64,000 bases of DNA from Timaviella obliquedivisa GSE-PSE-MK23-08B (GCA_019358855.1 JAHHII010000005.1:62001-126000), one strand, 5' to 3'; shown: positions 9,901 to 18,449, numbered from the stretch's first letter. The notes: a model not told the origin generated them from the sequence alone. Made by a program: numbers and translations.

Positions 9901-10569
9901 TATGTCTTTCGCACCTTGGTAGATGATGATATCCCGTTAAATGAAGGCTGCCTAAAACCGTTAAACATTATTGTTCCAGATGGATGTATGCTTAATCCGC
10001 GCCATCCGGCTGCGGTAGTAGCTGGTAACGTTGAAACCTCTCAGGCGATCGTCGATTCCTTATATGGTGCGCTGGGCATCCTGGCAGCGTCTCAGGGAAC
10101 TATGAACAATTTCACCTTTGGCAATGCGCAGCATCAGTATTATGAGACTATTTGTGGCGGCTCTGGTGCTGGGCAAGATTTCGATGGTACTGATGCAATC
10201 CAAACCCATATGACAAATTCGCGTTTGACTGATCCAGAGGTGCTGGAGTGGCGGTTTCCAGTGCTGGTAGAATCGTTCTCTATCCGTAGCGACAGCGGTG
10301 GTGCCGGACGGCACAGAGGCGGAAACGGCGTAATTCGGCGCATTCAATTTCGGGAAGCCATGACAGCAGCAATTTTGTCAGGACATCGAGTAATTCCTCC
10401 GTTTGGATTAAAGGGGGGCGAATCAGGGGTGATCGGGCAAAATCGCGTTGAGCGCTGCAATGCCACGATCGAAGTTCTGGGCAGTAAAGCAGAAGTGTCT
10501 ATGAATGCAGGTGATATTTTCGTAATTGAAACACCAGGAGGGGGTGGTTTTGGGCGCGATGAGCAGTAG
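6904..10569 (+). CDS. Fused hydantoinase A/B (5-oxoprolinase-type)
   Basis: A 1221-residue single chain joining the two subunits of ATP-dependent oxoprolinase/hydantoinase. Residues about 18-700 are the HyuA half, with an ASKHA-like phosphate loop DRGGTFTD (23-30), [11 protein letters not shown] and a glycine-rich [11 protein letters not shown]. From about residue 713 the HyuB half begins ([20 protein letters not shown]), with [12 protein letters not shown] and a terminal GGGGFG. The length equals that of eukaryotic-type 5-oxoprolinases, which open 5-oxoproline to glutamate in glutathione turnover. Hydantoinase or acetone-carboxylase-like substrates cannot be excluded. Glutathione reductase is encoded 1.7 kb downstream, which fits glutathione metabolism but is only context. 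Confidence 0.92.
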   Translation: MMSLNDINHLPCLAQKRWQFWIDRGGTFTDIVARSSDGEILVSKLLSENPERYRDPAVQGIREILGLSVNDPIPPDRVEVVKMGTTVATNALLERKGDRTLLLVTKGFRDALRIGYQNRPQIFARQIILPEMLYERVIEVEERYSAQGEVLEPIQINEALKRSLQAAYTDGIRSCAIVFLHSYHYPAHEQQMAAIAREMGFTQISVSHQVSPLMKLVSRGDTTVIDAYLSPILRRYVRQVAMDLGQETPLMFMQSNGGLTNAYQFQGKDSILSGPAGGIVGAVKTSIMAGFNKIISFDMGGTSTDVSHFNGEYERTFETEVAGVRLRAPMMAIHTVAAGGGSILTFDGFRYQVGANSAGANPGPACYRRGGPLTVTDCNVMVGKVQADYFPTVFGAEGNLPLDAIGVRQQFAALADEIEQATGRLQAPEQIAAGFLTIAIDKMANAIKKISVQRGYDVMAYTLCCFGGAGGQHACLIAEALGMTQIFIHSLAGVLSAYGMGLADVRSLKEQAVEVRLTVEAISTLQQTLVELATIARDEIVSQGIEDSHIQILKKVHLRYEGTDSALVVDFADLKGMRSHFEQSYHQRYSFTMFNKELIVEAVSVEAIGKTLDLIEPVAPPTRTTALKPVARVEIYTKGNWHETPVYQRQDLQPGDRIRGAALIVEATGTNVIEPGWYAELTRQNHLILSREESFLVRHSQTEIEDLRDEKPDPVRLEIFNNLFRAIAEEMGVTLQNTSYSVNIKERLDFSCAIFNSHGELVANAPHIPVHLGSMSESIRALIRAKGRVLKPGDVYLSNNPYNGGTHLPDITVITPVFLEARMPLFYVASRGHHADIGGITPGSMPPHSITVEQEGVLLDNQQLVDQGQFLEAQLLSELTKGIYPARNPGQNIADLQAQIAANERGVTELCRIVSQYGLNQVNAYMKHVQDNAEAAVQRVIDQLQSGDFIYPTDESSQIQVSVRIDHCDRSATIDFTGTSPQQASNFNAPLAVCKAAVLYVFRTLVDDDIPLNEGCLKPLNIIVPDGCMLNPRHPAAVVAGNVETSQAIVDSLYGALGILAASQGTMNNFTFGNAQHQYYETICGGSGAGQDFDGTDAIQTHMTNSRLTDPEVLEWRFPVLVESFSIRSDSGGAGRHRGGNGVIRRIQFREAMTAAILSGHRVIPPFGLKGGESGVIGQNRVERCNATIEVLGSKAEVSMNAGDIFVIETPGGGGFGRDEQ

Positions 10570-10714
10570 TTTAATAAGCAATTGCAGAAGCCCTTTGGCT
10601 ACAGCAAAAACTGCTCTAAGCCATTTATTTTTACTTGAATGTGAGTTGCACTGAATAACAAAAGCGATCGCCCCGTGAAATTGATTTACCGTAGACGAGC
10701 GAACCAGTTCTTAG

Positions 10715-11006
10715 AGGATGTCTGAGAAGTCTAGGTGCTATCCAATCCGCCCCCTAAATCCCCCATTCTGGGGGACTTTGAAGGGGGACTGGTGCGGAAG
10801 TCCCCCAGAATGGCAGGGCTGATCTATTGAAAGAAGGAAAATACCTATGCTCCTTATCCTTCTGTTGAGTATCGGTAGACACCCATATAAGCTCAAACCC
10901 AAGAATGGGGGTTATGAGGTTTTCCTCTAATTAATAGATCAGCCCTGCCCCAGAATGGGGGGTTGGGGGGCGAGTGTAAGAATCTTTGATACTTCTCAGA
11001 CATCCT
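10715..11006 (-). mobile_element. MITE family A, copy 2, interrupted by a nested MITE
   Basis: Ends AGGATGTCTGAGAAGT (10715-10730) and its inverse at 10991-11006. The internal arms are reversed relative to copy 1. The sequence is split at 10814-10947 by a different element plus an 11-bp duplication; without these it is 147 bp like its relatives. The immediate flanks (CTTAG, CTAAC) show no clean target duplication, so this copy may be old or rearranged. Confidence 0.85.
10814..10947. mobile_element. Nested 134-bp MITE with 11-bp target duplication
   Basis: Perfect 15-bp terminal inverted repeats, CAGGGCTGATCTATT at 10814-10828 and AATAGATCAGCCCTG at 10933-10947. The element is flanked by a perfect 11-bp direct repeat, CCCCAGAATGG, at 10803-10813 and 10948-10958. 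It has no coding capacity. Removing it and one duplicate restores an uninterrupted family A MITE. An 11-bp duplication is in the range known for IS4-family transposases, so an IS4-type helper is a reasonable guess. Confidence 0.9.
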
Positions 11007-11034
11007 CTAACAGAGTATTGTTACTCGCAGGTTT

Positions 11035-11841
11035 CTAATTGTGGCTTAGGTTTGTATCTAAATTTAGAAATGGTACGGCTCCGTTGCCACCTAGTACCTG
11101 TGGAAACTTTCCATCCCACTTTTCGATCGCTTGCTTTTGCAATAACTCAGCTGTTAAGGTTTCCCGCAGCAGGCGCTGTGCTTCAGCTTGTCCTTTCGCT
11201 CGATTAATCGTTGCTTCAGCTTCCTGTTCAGCTTCCCGCGCAATGTACACAGCCCGTTGTGCGCGTTGTTCAGCAATTTGCTTTTCTTCGACTGCCTTTG
11301 AAAACTCAAGGGAGAAATTTAAGTCGACGACACTGGTATCCAGCACGATAATACCGTATTTTTCTAATCGTTCTCCTAAGGCTATATCAAAGTCTTTTTT
11401 CAACTCGTCACGCTTAGTAATCGCTTCTTCAACGGTGCGTCGGGCGGCTGCAATTTTGAATGATTCTTGAGTCTGGGGTGCAATGATTTTAGACACAATG
11501 TTTTGTAACGTTCCTTGAGTTCGTCGAATAGCCACGACCTGAACTGGATCAAGCCTAAAGTTAATCGCAAAACTGGCGGTTAGCTGCTGCAAATCTTTCG
11601 TTGAGCTTTGAGCAGGAACCTCAAATTTTTGGACAGTCAGATCGTAAATATCTACGTTTGAAATTAGGGGCGGCTTAAAGTGAACCCCTTCAAGCAGTAC
11701 GCCATCTCTTGCTTTTCCAAGAGTACTCAATACGCCTGCTTCTCCTGGGTTGATGATAACAAAGGAGTTAAGTCCAATAAATGCAGCAATTGTCAGCAAA
11801 ATAACTAGCGTAGTCGTTTGCCAACTAGGTTGACCTTTCAT
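11035..11841 (-). CDS. Prohibitin/SPFH-domain membrane protein
   Basis: 268 residues: an N-terminal membrane anchor (TTLVILLTIAAFIGLNSFVI), an SPFH/band 7 domain (residues about 25-200, including INPGEAGVLSTLGKARDGVL), then an alanine/glutamate-rich coiled coil (EQRAQRAVYIAREAEQEAEA). Prohibitin-like proteins form large ring assemblies on the membrane and act as scaffolds or chaperones for membrane proteins and proteases. Cyanobacterial Phb proteins of this size are known. The stop codon lies about 30 bp from the edge of MITE copy 2, so the element sits just downstream of the gene. No partner gene is adjacent. Confidence 0.92.
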   Translation of the reverse strand: MKGQPSWQTTTLVILLTIAAFIGLNSFVIINPGEAGVLSTLGKARDGVLLEGVHFKPPLISNVDIYDLTVQKFEVPAQSSTKDLQQLTASFAINFRLDPVQVVAIRRTQGTLQNIVSKIIAPQTQESFKIAAARRTVEEAITKRDELKKDFDIALGERLEKYGIIVLDTSVVDLNFSLEFSKAVEEKQIAEQRAQRAVYIAREAEQEAEATINRAKGQAEAQRLLRETLTAELLQKQAIEKWDGKFPQVLGGNGAVPFLNLDTNLSHN

Positions 11842-11936
11842 TATTCTGTCCTGGCTTCTGGTCTTCTTGACTTTAGCAGGAGTGCTTCAAAAATAAGCTG
11901 TTTAGAAGTTGAAATTACAACCAGTAAAGCTATTAA

Positions 11937-12084
11937 GGAGTTGCGTGAAAATAAAACCCCAATGGGATGCATTGACTTATCAGCCCCCTAAATCCCCCAT
12001 TCTGGGGCGACTTCCGAACCTGTCAAAGTCCCCCATTCTGGGGGATTTAGGGGGCGGTTCGGGGCGTTATTTAATTGCAACTCC
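11937..12084. repeat. Palindromic repeat sharing the MITE A core but with other ends
   Basis: The core at 11984-12060 has the same CCCCCTAAATCCCCCATTCTGG arms as family A MITEs, but the AGGATGTCTGAG ends are absent. Instead GGAGTTGC (11937-11944) and GCAACTCC (12077-12084) form a different terminal inverted repeat, with partial similarity continuing inward (AAAATAA and TTATTT). No target duplication is evident. A 112-codon open frame at 11909-12247 runs through it and is not considered a gene. The rest of the gap from 11842 to 12236 is featureless. Confidence 0.6.
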
Positions 12085-12236
12085 CTTACTCCCTGTCATG
12101 GGCATTGAGAGCTTGCTGCGAAATCGCGATGCCTTAAAAGCACTATTCAAGCTGCCTTATATCTCTTTGGGTAGAGGTAAAGGTCATGACCTAGCAAAGT
12201 ATAGTTTAGGCATGGTCAATCTTGGAGTAGTGTTGC

Positions 12237-13583
12237 ATGAGCTATGATTATGACCTATTTGTAATTGGAGCAGGGCCCGGAGGATTGGCAGCATCTAAGC
12301 GGGCTGCCCAGTATGGCGCTAGGGTGGGAATTGCTGATTTGTCTGAATTAGGCGGGTGCTGTGTTAATCGAGGCTGCATTGCTAAAAAGCTTATGGTTTA
12401 TGCAGCAGATTTTGCTCATTTGACCAAGACTGAAGTTGACTATGGGTGGAGTCAAGCAAGAGTCCAGTTTGATTGGCAACGCTTCGTTGGGCTTAGAGAT
12501 CAAGAAATTCAGCGATTGCGTCAGGTACATCAGCGAACTTTAGAAGATGCTGGCATTGACTTTATCCCACAGCGAGCGACCTTCGCGGATGCTCATACAC
12601 TACAGGTAGGCGATCGCTCCATCACTGCAAATAAGATTTTAATTGCTGTAGGCGGTAAACCGATCAAGCCAAAGATTTCGGGCATTGAACATGCTCTAAC
12701 GTCCAATGATATGTTCGATCTGAAGCAGTTACCAAGCCAGATTGCAATTATTGGAGGTGGCTACATTGGCGTGGAATTTGCCAGCATCTTACAGGCGTTA
12801 GGTACCCAGGTGACTTTGATAGATCATGATAACGCTATCTTAAGTGGCTTTGATGATGACGTGCGACTTGCCGTTCAGAATGGTTTGATTCAACGCGGCA
12901 TTTCCGTTCTGTGCAATACAAATGTTCAGTCAATTGAACAGATTTCGGAAGGCTTGCGTTTAATGATAGAAGGCGATCGCTTTGAGCCGTTAACGGCTGA
13001 TGTGGTGCTATGTGCAACAGGTCGTACTCCTAATTTAGAAGGCTTACAGTTAGAGAAGGCAGCGATCGAAATTAACGATAAGGCGATCGAGGTCGATGAT
13101 CATAGCCGCACCAGTCAAGCCCACATCTTTGCGATTGGTGACTGCACTAGCCGAGTCCAGCTAACGACCCTGGCGCGTTCAGCAGGACGAGCTTTTGCCG
13201 ATAGTGAATTTGGCAATCAACCCTGCACTGTCGATTATGATTTGGCGCTCTCGGCAGTGTGTTCTCGACCGGAGGCAGCAGCAGTAGGACTCAGTGAAGC
13301 TCAAGCCCAAGCAAAGTATAGTGAAGACCAGGTTAAGTGCTATCGCAGTGAGTTTCAGCCTTTGTTTTATAGCCTAAGCCATTGCTCTGAAAAGACCTTA
13401 ATGAAACTAGTGGTGCAAAGAGAATCCGATCGCTTGCTTGGAATTCACATGGTTGGGGAGAATGCAGCAGAGATTGTACAAAGTTTAGCAATAACTGTGC
13501 AGCAGGGAATGACTAAAGCTGAGTTCGATAAAAATATTGGCATTCATCCTTCCACTGCCGAAGAATTCTTCTCTCTAAATTAA
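12237..13583 (+). CDS. gor: Glutathione reductase-like flavoprotein disulfide reductase
   Basis: 448 residues, the usual length for glutathione reductase. FAD-binding GAGPGG (11-16), redox-active pair C42/C47 within GGCCVNRGC, NAD(P)-binding GGGYIGVEFA, second FAD motif FAIGDCTSR, and a C-terminal IGIHPSTAEE carrying the catalytic His and Glu. The enzyme reduces glutathione disulfide with NADPH in the cytoplasm. Oddities: an extra cysteine, C41, precedes the redox pair where most relatives have Thr; IAKK replaces the usual VPKK; and HPST replaces HPT. It could be a divergent member with another disulfide substrate, but glutathione reductase is the best call. Confidence 0.85.
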   Translation: MSYDYDLFVIGAGPGGLAASKRAAQYGARVGIADLSELGGCCVNRGCIAKKLMVYAADFAHLTKTEVDYGWSQARVQFDWQRFVGLRDQEIQRLRQVHQRTLEDAGIDFIPQRATFADAHTLQVGDRSITANKILIAVGGKPIKPKISGIEHALTSNDMFDLKQLPSQIAIIGGGYIGVEFASILQALGTQVTLIDHDNAILSGFDDDVRLAVQNGLIQRGISVLCNTNVQSIEQISEGLRLMIEGDRFEPLTADVVLCATGRTPNLEGLQLEKAAIEINDKAIEVDDHSRTSQAHIFAIGDCTSRVQLTTLARSAGRAFADSEFGNQPCTVDYDLALSAVCSRPEAAAVGLSEAQAQAKYSEDQVKCYRSEFQPLFYSLSHCSEKTLMKLVVQRESDRLLGIHMVGENAAEIVQSLAITVQQGMTKAEFDKNIGIHPSTAEEFFSLN

Positions 13584-13806
13584 GCATTCTATTGGGAGCA
13601 GTTGGCTCATTAGTAAATGTCCCTTGAGAACTCGCTTCCAATCGCCCAAGCAATGCTTTGATCATGCTTAAAATCTCGCCAAGAACGATCGACTTTTGCA
13701 GAAAATGCTGGTTACTCCAAGGAGATGCCTCTACGCGATCGGGCAACACACTATATCCTGAGAAATAACTGACACCAGAAACATCTCGCCAAAAATAAGA
13801 GTAGGT
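13513..13806 (-). pseudogene. Probable gene remnant, family unknown
   Basis: An open minus-strand frame with no start codon at its head. It begins after a stop at 13807-13809, with protein-like sequence TYSYFWRDVSGVSYFSGYSV and then WSNQHFLQKSIVLGEILSMI. A TTG at 13749 could give 78 residues. The 3' end overlaps gor by 71 bp, as expected of a decayed end. The composition looks like a real former protein rather than random translation, but the family is not recognised. A MITE lies 64 bp upstream and another remnant beyond it on the same strand. Confidence 0.35.
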
Positions 13807-13870
13807 TTAGGTAACTCCATCATAAGTTTAAAGGATTCAGTTGATGCTTGAGGTTAACCATTAGAATTCT

Positions 13871-14031
13871 GGCGTTGTTGAATGAGAAGGCATGAAAATC
13901 CGGTTCCCCTGCCCTTTTAGGGAAGGGGCTAGGGGTTAGGTTGAGCCAATGCAGCGAGACAGACCTCTCCCCAACCCCTCTCCTGAAGGAAAGGGGCTTT
14001 GAGCAAATTCATACTTTCATTCAGCACCGCC
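13871..14031. mobile_element. MITE family B, copy 1 (161 bp)
   Basis: Ends GGCGTTGTTGAATGAGA and, inverted, GGCGGTGCTGAATGAAA. The core has inverted CCTCTCCCC.../...GGGGCTAGGGG-type arms and no coding frame. A perfect 8-bp direct repeat, AGAATTCT, flanks it at 13863-13870 and 14032-14039. The terminal GGCnTTGnTGAAT resembles ends of IS903-type IS5-family elements, though those usually make 9-bp duplications, so the parent is uncertain. Confidence 0.88.
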
Positions 14032-14042
14032 AGAATTCTTAT

Positions 14043-14192
14043 TTAGGCAGCCTCTGTCATAACCGAATGATTGAGAAAATGCTCAATCGATCTCACCACT
14101 TTTAAGCCAGTTGCACAATCTAATAATTCCAAGGTTTCTACTAACTGATAAACTTTATGACTAGCATTCTCAGATGGTGTCTTCGGGATCTT
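14043..14192 (-). pseudogene. C-terminal gene fragment, family unknown
   Basis: An open minus-strand frame from a stop at 14193-14195 to TAA at 14043-14045 encodes about 49 residues, including HKVYQLVETLELLDCATGLK and ending in VMTEAA, with no upstream start codon. It looks like the end of a helical protein. Together with 13513-13806 it suggests that one or two genes decayed here, with MITE copy B1 between them. The remainder of the 13584-14273 gap shows nothing else. Confidence 0.3.
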
Positions 14193-14273
14193 TTAGTTCG
14201 CAGCGCTTGCTCTGCCTATTCTATCTAAACCCCTTGCTTGGTAATTAAGGAACAATTATTACAGGAGAAATTT

Positions 14274-15011
14274 CTAAAGATTAATTTCTTTGGCAAATGT
14301 CCATTCTAGAAGAGTTACAGGAGCTTCTTTAAGATCGGATGCCAATTCCTCTGTACTCTCGTACTTAAGCTTTGATAATAGACAAGCTTCAACGTTGACA
14401 ATGAATTTATCATCTTCAAAGGGCCAAGGCTCTACGGTAATCGATTCGTCGCTAAGCTGTCGCAAATCATAGCGCTGCCCATCAATGCCACTCGTAATTT
14501 CTAAGGCACGGCTGACCTGAGGAACCTGTTTTTGCGTCAGAATTAAGGAGAGGCGATCGCACCATCTCATAAACTGGTAAGCCCGCTCCACTTCGTCGTG
14601 CTCTATCCCTAATCCCTGACAGTACTCTTCCTGTAGCTGTGCTTGTCCTTTAAAGAAGCGCTTCCATTCAGTAGACTCATCTTGTTTAGATTGACAGATA
14701 AAACAGATATGTTTAGAGGTTAATAGTGTGACCCAACGACCTCGATAACGGGCTTGTTGAATGTGTTCCTCTAATTTCTCAATTGAGTTCTCTGGATCAA
14801 GCATAAAGTCTAGAGGAGCACCAGCAGGAGTAAGCTGATGACCTTCCCACTCACGTTCTAAATCATCATGGTGAGAAATTGCTGCTAAGGTTTCATATAT
14901 TCTTTCGGGGAAGTCTCTCCTACGCCAATGCCCACCAATTTGTGCAGCTAGAAGAGCGTGTGCCCGATGATAAATTACTTCCCAACCATTTTCAATTAAG
15001 TTAACGATCAT
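14274..15011 (-). CDS. DUF3891 family protein
   Basis: 245 residues. The N-terminal pattern MIVNLIENGWEVIYHRAHAL and HALLAAQIGGHW...ISHHDDLEREWEG are hallmarks of DUF3891. The clustered histidines and aspartates (H17, HH-DD near residue 47) suggest a metal-binding helical fold of HD-like type, but no activity is established for the family. The protein is soluble and shows no signal peptide. It starts 36 bp after the membrane protein gene at 15048-15554 on the same strand, so the two are probably co-transcribed. A role linked to that membrane protein is possible but unproven. Confidence 0.85.
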   Translation of the reverse strand: MIVNLIENGWEVIYHRAHALLAAQIGGHWRRRDFPERIYETLAAISHHDDLEREWEGHQLTPAGAPLDFMLDPENSIEKLEEHIQQARYRGRWVTLLTSKHICFICQSKQDESTEWKRFFKGQAQLQEEYCQGLGIEHDEVERAYQFMRWCDRLSLILTQKQVPQVSRALEITSGIDGQRYDLRQLSDESITVEPWPFEDDKFIVNVEACLLSKLKYESTEELASDLKEAPVTLLEWTFAKEINL

Positions 15012-15047
15012 AAATCCTGTGGCAAATTTTTACATGAGATGATAAGC

Positions 15048-15554
15048 CTACGCGGGTACACCGAAAAATAAAATGAAGAAAAGAAATCCAGAGACTAGCC
15101 CGTAAGCGCAAGCCACTAAAGACTTAAAAGCAATACGTTCAGAAATGAACACAAAAATGCTAAGCGTTATAGAAAGCGCAAATTCTCCAATCGGCAAGCT
15201 GCGATTCGAGTAATAGATAACATATCTAATTAAAACCATCAGCCCCAGTAACCAGCCGGCTGAAAATAAATAGAGGAAAACATTCAGTACTTCACTGGAA
15301 GGTCTTGTTAAGTGGTGAGCCTTATTAGAAAAAGAAATATAGCCTGTTAATAAGAGCGGAAGTATGATTGCTGCAATGCTTTTGAAGCCTACCTCTGGAC
15401 TCACTAAAAACGCTTTAATTGTTAAGTTCGCAATTAAGCCCATGATAATAAGCCGAGCAAGAATAACCATGAACCGATTAAAGGTATAACCTAGCGATTG
15501 TGCATGGCTCTTAATAGGTTCGGGTTCTTGCTGAGAGTTAACTTTTTCTCGCAT
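15048..15554 (-). CDS. Small integral membrane protein, unknown function
   Basis: 168 residues with a hydrophilic N-terminus (MREKVNSQQEPEPIKSHAQS) and about four or five membrane segments from residue 30 to the end (for example FMVILARLIIMGLIANLTI, and the C-terminal GLVSGFLFFILFFGVPA). No conserved polar motif, lipobox or enzyme signature is visible, and the family is not recognised. It leads a probable two-gene unit with DUF3891 downstream. The 263-bp gap between it and the divergent DUF2231 gene at 15818 should hold both promoters. Confidence 0.75.
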   Translation of the reverse strand: MREKVNSQQEPEPIKSHAQSLGYTFNRFMVILARLIIMGLIANLTIKAFLVSPEVGFKSIAAIILPLLLTGYISFSNKAHHLTRPSSEVLNVFLYLFSAGWLLGLMVLIRYVIYYSNRSLPIGEFALSITLSIFVFISERIAFKSLVACAYGLVSGFLFFILFFGVPA

Positions 15555-15817
15555 TTTAGCTGTTCAGGTTGCATGAAATATCTACTCATAATAAATCATT
15601 TCTTCTCTCTAAAGACAGCTATCTTAAGACGTAGATTCAAAAAGTACTCTCAAATGATCTGTTGAAAAGAGTTTCCACGATTTCCTCTTTTGGTGATTTA
15701 TTAAGATCACGCCCTAAGATAGATGCTCGATTAATAGGATTTTATAGAAAATTAGGAAGAAATCCGGGCTTTTCAGACCAAAAGAACGAATAGACATACC
15801 GAAACTAGGACGGAGCC

Positions 15818-16339
15818 ATGACACAGACTTCTAACATACCGCCTCTTATTGAAATCAACGAGGGTGAGTACCAAGATAGTGGTATTCCAAGCACAGTGGC
15901 GATCGCATCGCATCCTCTTCATCCTTTAATCGTCACCTTTCCAATTGCTTTTTTAACTGGAGTTTTGGGTACTGACCTGGGCTATTGGCTAACCTCTGAT
16001 CCATTTTGGGCAAGGGCATCGCTCTGGCTAATTGGAGCAGGTTTTATTAGTGGTCTTGTTGCAGCGCTATCTGGCATGTTAGATTTTTTACGAATTGATC
16101 GAGTTCGTAAGCGTCGGGCAGGCTGGGTACATATGGTATGTAATGTCATTGCTCTAGTTTTGACCCTGGTTAATTGGGCTATTCGCTGGGACAATCCAGT
16201 TAACGCAATTTTGCCGCTGGGTTTGATTCTTTCACTCATTGTGGCATCCCTTTTAGGAATAAGTGGCTGGTATGGCGCGGAATTAATTTATCGCCACAAA
16301 ATAGCGGTGATTGGTGTCAATAGCCGTCGAGAAGCGTAG
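15818..16339 (+). CDS. DUF2231 membrane protein
   Basis: 173 residues. A soluble head of about 35 residues ends in HPLHPLIVTFPIAFLTG, the typical DUF2231 entry motif (HP..H...V..PI). Four transmembrane helices follow, with LDFLRID.VRKRRAGWVHM between the second and third. The conserved histidines (H29, H32 and the later H of GWVHM) resemble haem or metal ligands in this family, but the function is not established. Oriented away from the membrane protein at 15048 and convergent with the dehydrogenase at 16436, sharing a bidirectional terminator. Confidence 0.85.
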   Translation: MTQTSNIPPLIEINEGEYQDSGIPSTVAIASHPLHPLIVTFPIAFLTGVLGTDLGYWLTSDPFWARASLWLIGAGFISGLVAALSGMLDFLRIDRVRKRRAGWVHMVCNVIALVLTLVNWAIRWDNPVNAILPLGLILSLIVASLLGISGWYGAELIYRHKIAVIGVNSRREA

Positions 16340-16369
16340 AAAGAAGCGTTCAAATTTGCGAAACAATAA

Positions 16370-16404
16370 ATAAAGAGACCTAGCTTCTAACTAGGTCTCT
16401 TTAT
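16370..16404. terminator. Bidirectional terminator between convergent genes
   Basis: ATAAAGAGACCTAG (16370-16383) pairs perfectly with CTAGGTCTCTTTAT (16391-16404) around a 7-nt loop. A/T runs on both sides let it serve the DUF2231 gene on the plus strand and the dehydrogenase gene on the minus strand. Confidence 0.9.
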
Positions 16405-16435
16405 GGATTTCTTTATAGTTAATGAAACCTGTTCC

Positions 16436-17605
16436 CTATGGCTTGAGAACTACTTTAATGCAGTTCTCTTTTTTATGTTTAAAGATTTCATATCCATGGG
16501 GCGCGTCATCCAGTTTCATCTGATGAGTAACTACGAAAGACGGATCAATATCTCCTTTTTGAATGTGTTCTAATAGAGGATTGAGGTATCGGTGAACGTT
16601 GGTTTGTCCCATCTTGAAATTCAAGCCTTTATTGAATGCTGCCCCCATGGGAAACTTATCAATAAACCCACCATAAACGCCTGCTAACGACACGTTTCCA
16701 CCTTTGCGACAAGCCAAAATCATTTGCCGAAGTGCAGTTGGGCGATCGCTCTCCATCTTGACAGCTTGCATTACCTTGTCATATAAAGCATCAACCCCTG
16801 TCCCATGGGCTTCCATACCTACTGCATCAATTACTGCATCAGGGCCCCGTCCTCCAGTCATTTCCTTAAGCGCTTCCCCTGCATCAAATTCTTCATAGTT
16901 GATGACCTCTGCTCCGCCCCATTCCTGTGCCATAGTGAGCCGTTCAGGAACGCGATCGATTGCAATGACTCGCTCTGCACCCAACATAAAAGCGCTCTTA
17001 ATGGCAAACTGCCCAACTGGACCACATCCCCAAATAGCAACAATGTCGCCCTGCTTAATTTGACAGTTTTCTGCTGCCATATAGCCAGTTGGAAAAATAT
17101 CTGTTAAGAAGAGAACCTGCTCATCAGTCAGCCCATCGGGGACTTTTAAAGGACCTACGTCAGCAAAGGGAACACGTACATACTCAGCCTGTCCGCCTGC
17201 ATACCCCCCGAATAGGTGAGAGTAGCCAAATAGCCCGGCAGGAGAGTGACCCATAATTTTCTCTACCATCCAAGCGTTAGGATTACTGTTGTCACACAAT
17301 GACCATAAATCGCTATTGCAGAAAAAACAACCTCCGCACGAAATTGTGAATGGGATAATAACGCGATCGCCAATCTGCAAGTTTTTAACATTTGCACCTA
17401 GCTCCACTACTTCCCCCATAAACTCATGACCCAAAATATCACCCGATTTCATTGTGGGGATAAAGCCATCATAAATGTGTAGATCAGAGCCGCAGATCGC
17501 CGTAGAAGTGACCTTAATAATGGCATCGCGAGGATTCAAAATTTTGGGATCAGGAACTGTGTCAACTCTCACATCATTAGCGCCATGCCAGCATAATGCC
17601 TTCAT
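16436..17605 (-). CDS. Zinc-dependent alcohol dehydrogenase (glutathione-independent formaldehyde dehydrogenase type)
   Basis: 389 residues of the zinc MDR family. Catalytic zinc ligands C38 (ICGSDLH), H60 and E61 (GHEF); structural zinc cysteines C90, C93, C96 and C104 ([15 protein letters not shown]); NAD-binding GCGPVGQF. The insertion [20 protein letters not shown] and the length match glutathione-independent formaldehyde or threonine-type dehydrogenases. It would oxidise an aldehyde or alcohol with NAD in the cytoplasm. Last gene of the minus-strand series that begins with phosphoketolase; 71 bp separate it from the SRPBCC gene. The substrate is not deducible, but removal of toxic aldehydes would suit the stress-type neighbours. 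Confidence 0.9.
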   Translation of the reverse strand: MKALCWHGANDVRVDTVPDPKILNPRDAIIKVTSTAICGSDLHIYDGFIPTMKSGDILGHEFMGEVVELGANVKNLQIGDRVIIPFTISCGGCFFCNSDLWSLCDNSNPNAWMVEKIMGHSPAGLFGYSHLFGGYAGGQAEYVRVPFADVGPLKVPDGLTDEQVLFLTDIFPTGYMAAENCQIKQGDIVAIWGCGPVGQFAIKSAFMLGAERVIAIDRVPERLTMAQEWGGAEVINYEEFDAGEALKEMTGGRGPDAVIDAVGMEAHGTGVDALYDKVMQAVKMESDRPTALRQMILACRKGGNVSLAGVYGGFIDKFPMGAAFNKGLNFKMGQTNVHRYLNPLLEHIQKGDIDPSFVVTHQMKLDDAPHGYEIFKHKKENCIKVVLKP

Positions 17606-17676
17606 GAAATGTTGTCCTCATTATTAGTAAATAAAATCACAGTTAGTAAAGCTTCAAAATTAAGCAAAAGCTCAAA

Positions 17677-18408
17677 TCAGGCGGTACTTCCCTCTCTACC
17701 CCTTCCTGAAGGCTGACCCTCAGTAGTCGCAATTTCTCCTGCTTCCATGATTTGCTTAAAGCGTCGAAGATCATCGCCTAGCTGCTGTTCAGGTTCTTCC
17801 CCAAACAACTTAGCAATTGTTACACCCACAATGCCACCTGGCGGAGTATACTCTAGGACTACTTTCACTTCAGTGCCACGCCCCGGAGCAGCAGCCTGGA
17901 AACGAACGAAGCCAGAGTTATCAATCGTGGCGCCAGGAAGCGAACTCCAAGCAATCAGATGATTCTCTGCATCATCAATTACAGTCTCTGCATCCCACTC
18001 AACAGTCGCATTCCCAGGAGCGTTCGCTACCCAATGCGATCGCTGTTCATCAAGCACTGTCACTGACTGCAAATGCTTCATGAAAGAAGGCAAGTTTTCA
18101 AAGTTATGCCAAAACTGATATAACTCTTCTGGGGACTTGTTCAAAATCGATACTGACTTCTCAACTTTTACAGATTGACCTACTCCCACAGCTTCACTCA
18201 CAGTATCAGTAATACTCTTCTTGGAAGTTGCACCATGATACAACAAACCGCCCCCTGCTAGCGCCGTCAAAGCGCCTCGTAAGGAACCCTGCCTTAAACC
18301 CATTAAAACAAGTGCTCCTCCCCCAAGAAGAGAGGTTAAACGCTCATTTTCACCAAGGTTGCTGTTAGGCTCACTGGTAGGGTTCTGTGAACTTGTGATC
18401 TCTTCCAT
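17677..18408 (-). CDS. SRPBCC (START-like) domain protein
   Basis: About 243 residues from the ATG at 18408, which has GGAG 7 nt upstream; the longer frame begins at a TTG inside that ribosome site. Residues about 20-60 hold two short glycine-rich hydrophobic segments (LLGGGALVLMGLRQGSL; ALTALAGGGLLYHGA). Residues 75-225 are a polyketide-cyclase/SRPBCC fold with the family signature VEKSVSILNKSPEELYQFWH and NLPSFMKHLQSVTVLD. Such domains bind hydrophobic ligands; many bacterial relatives of this layout occur beside dehydrogenases and have no assigned function. It is 41 bp from the SDR gene and probably in the same operon. Confidence 0.85.
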   Translation of the reverse strand: MEEITSSQNPTSEPNSNLGENERLTSLLGGGALVLMGLRQGSLRGALTALAGGGLLYHGATSKKSITDTVSEAVGVGQSVKVEKSVSILNKSPEELYQFWHNFENLPSFMKHLQSVTVLDEQRSHWVANAPGNATVEWDAETVIDDAENHLIAWSSLPGATIDNSGFVRFQAAAPGRGTEVKVVLEYTPPGGIVGVTIAKLFGEEPEQQLGDDLRRFKQIMEAGEIATTEGQPSGRGREGSTA

Positions 18409-18449
18409 AAACCGCTCCAATAATTTAATGAGTCTGATCTGAAATGAAT

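Noticed and set aside
11909-12247. 112-codon plus-strand open frame before gor
   Set aside because: Most of it is translated MITE-type palindrome (PPKSPILG repeats). No ribosome site, and it overlaps the gor start.
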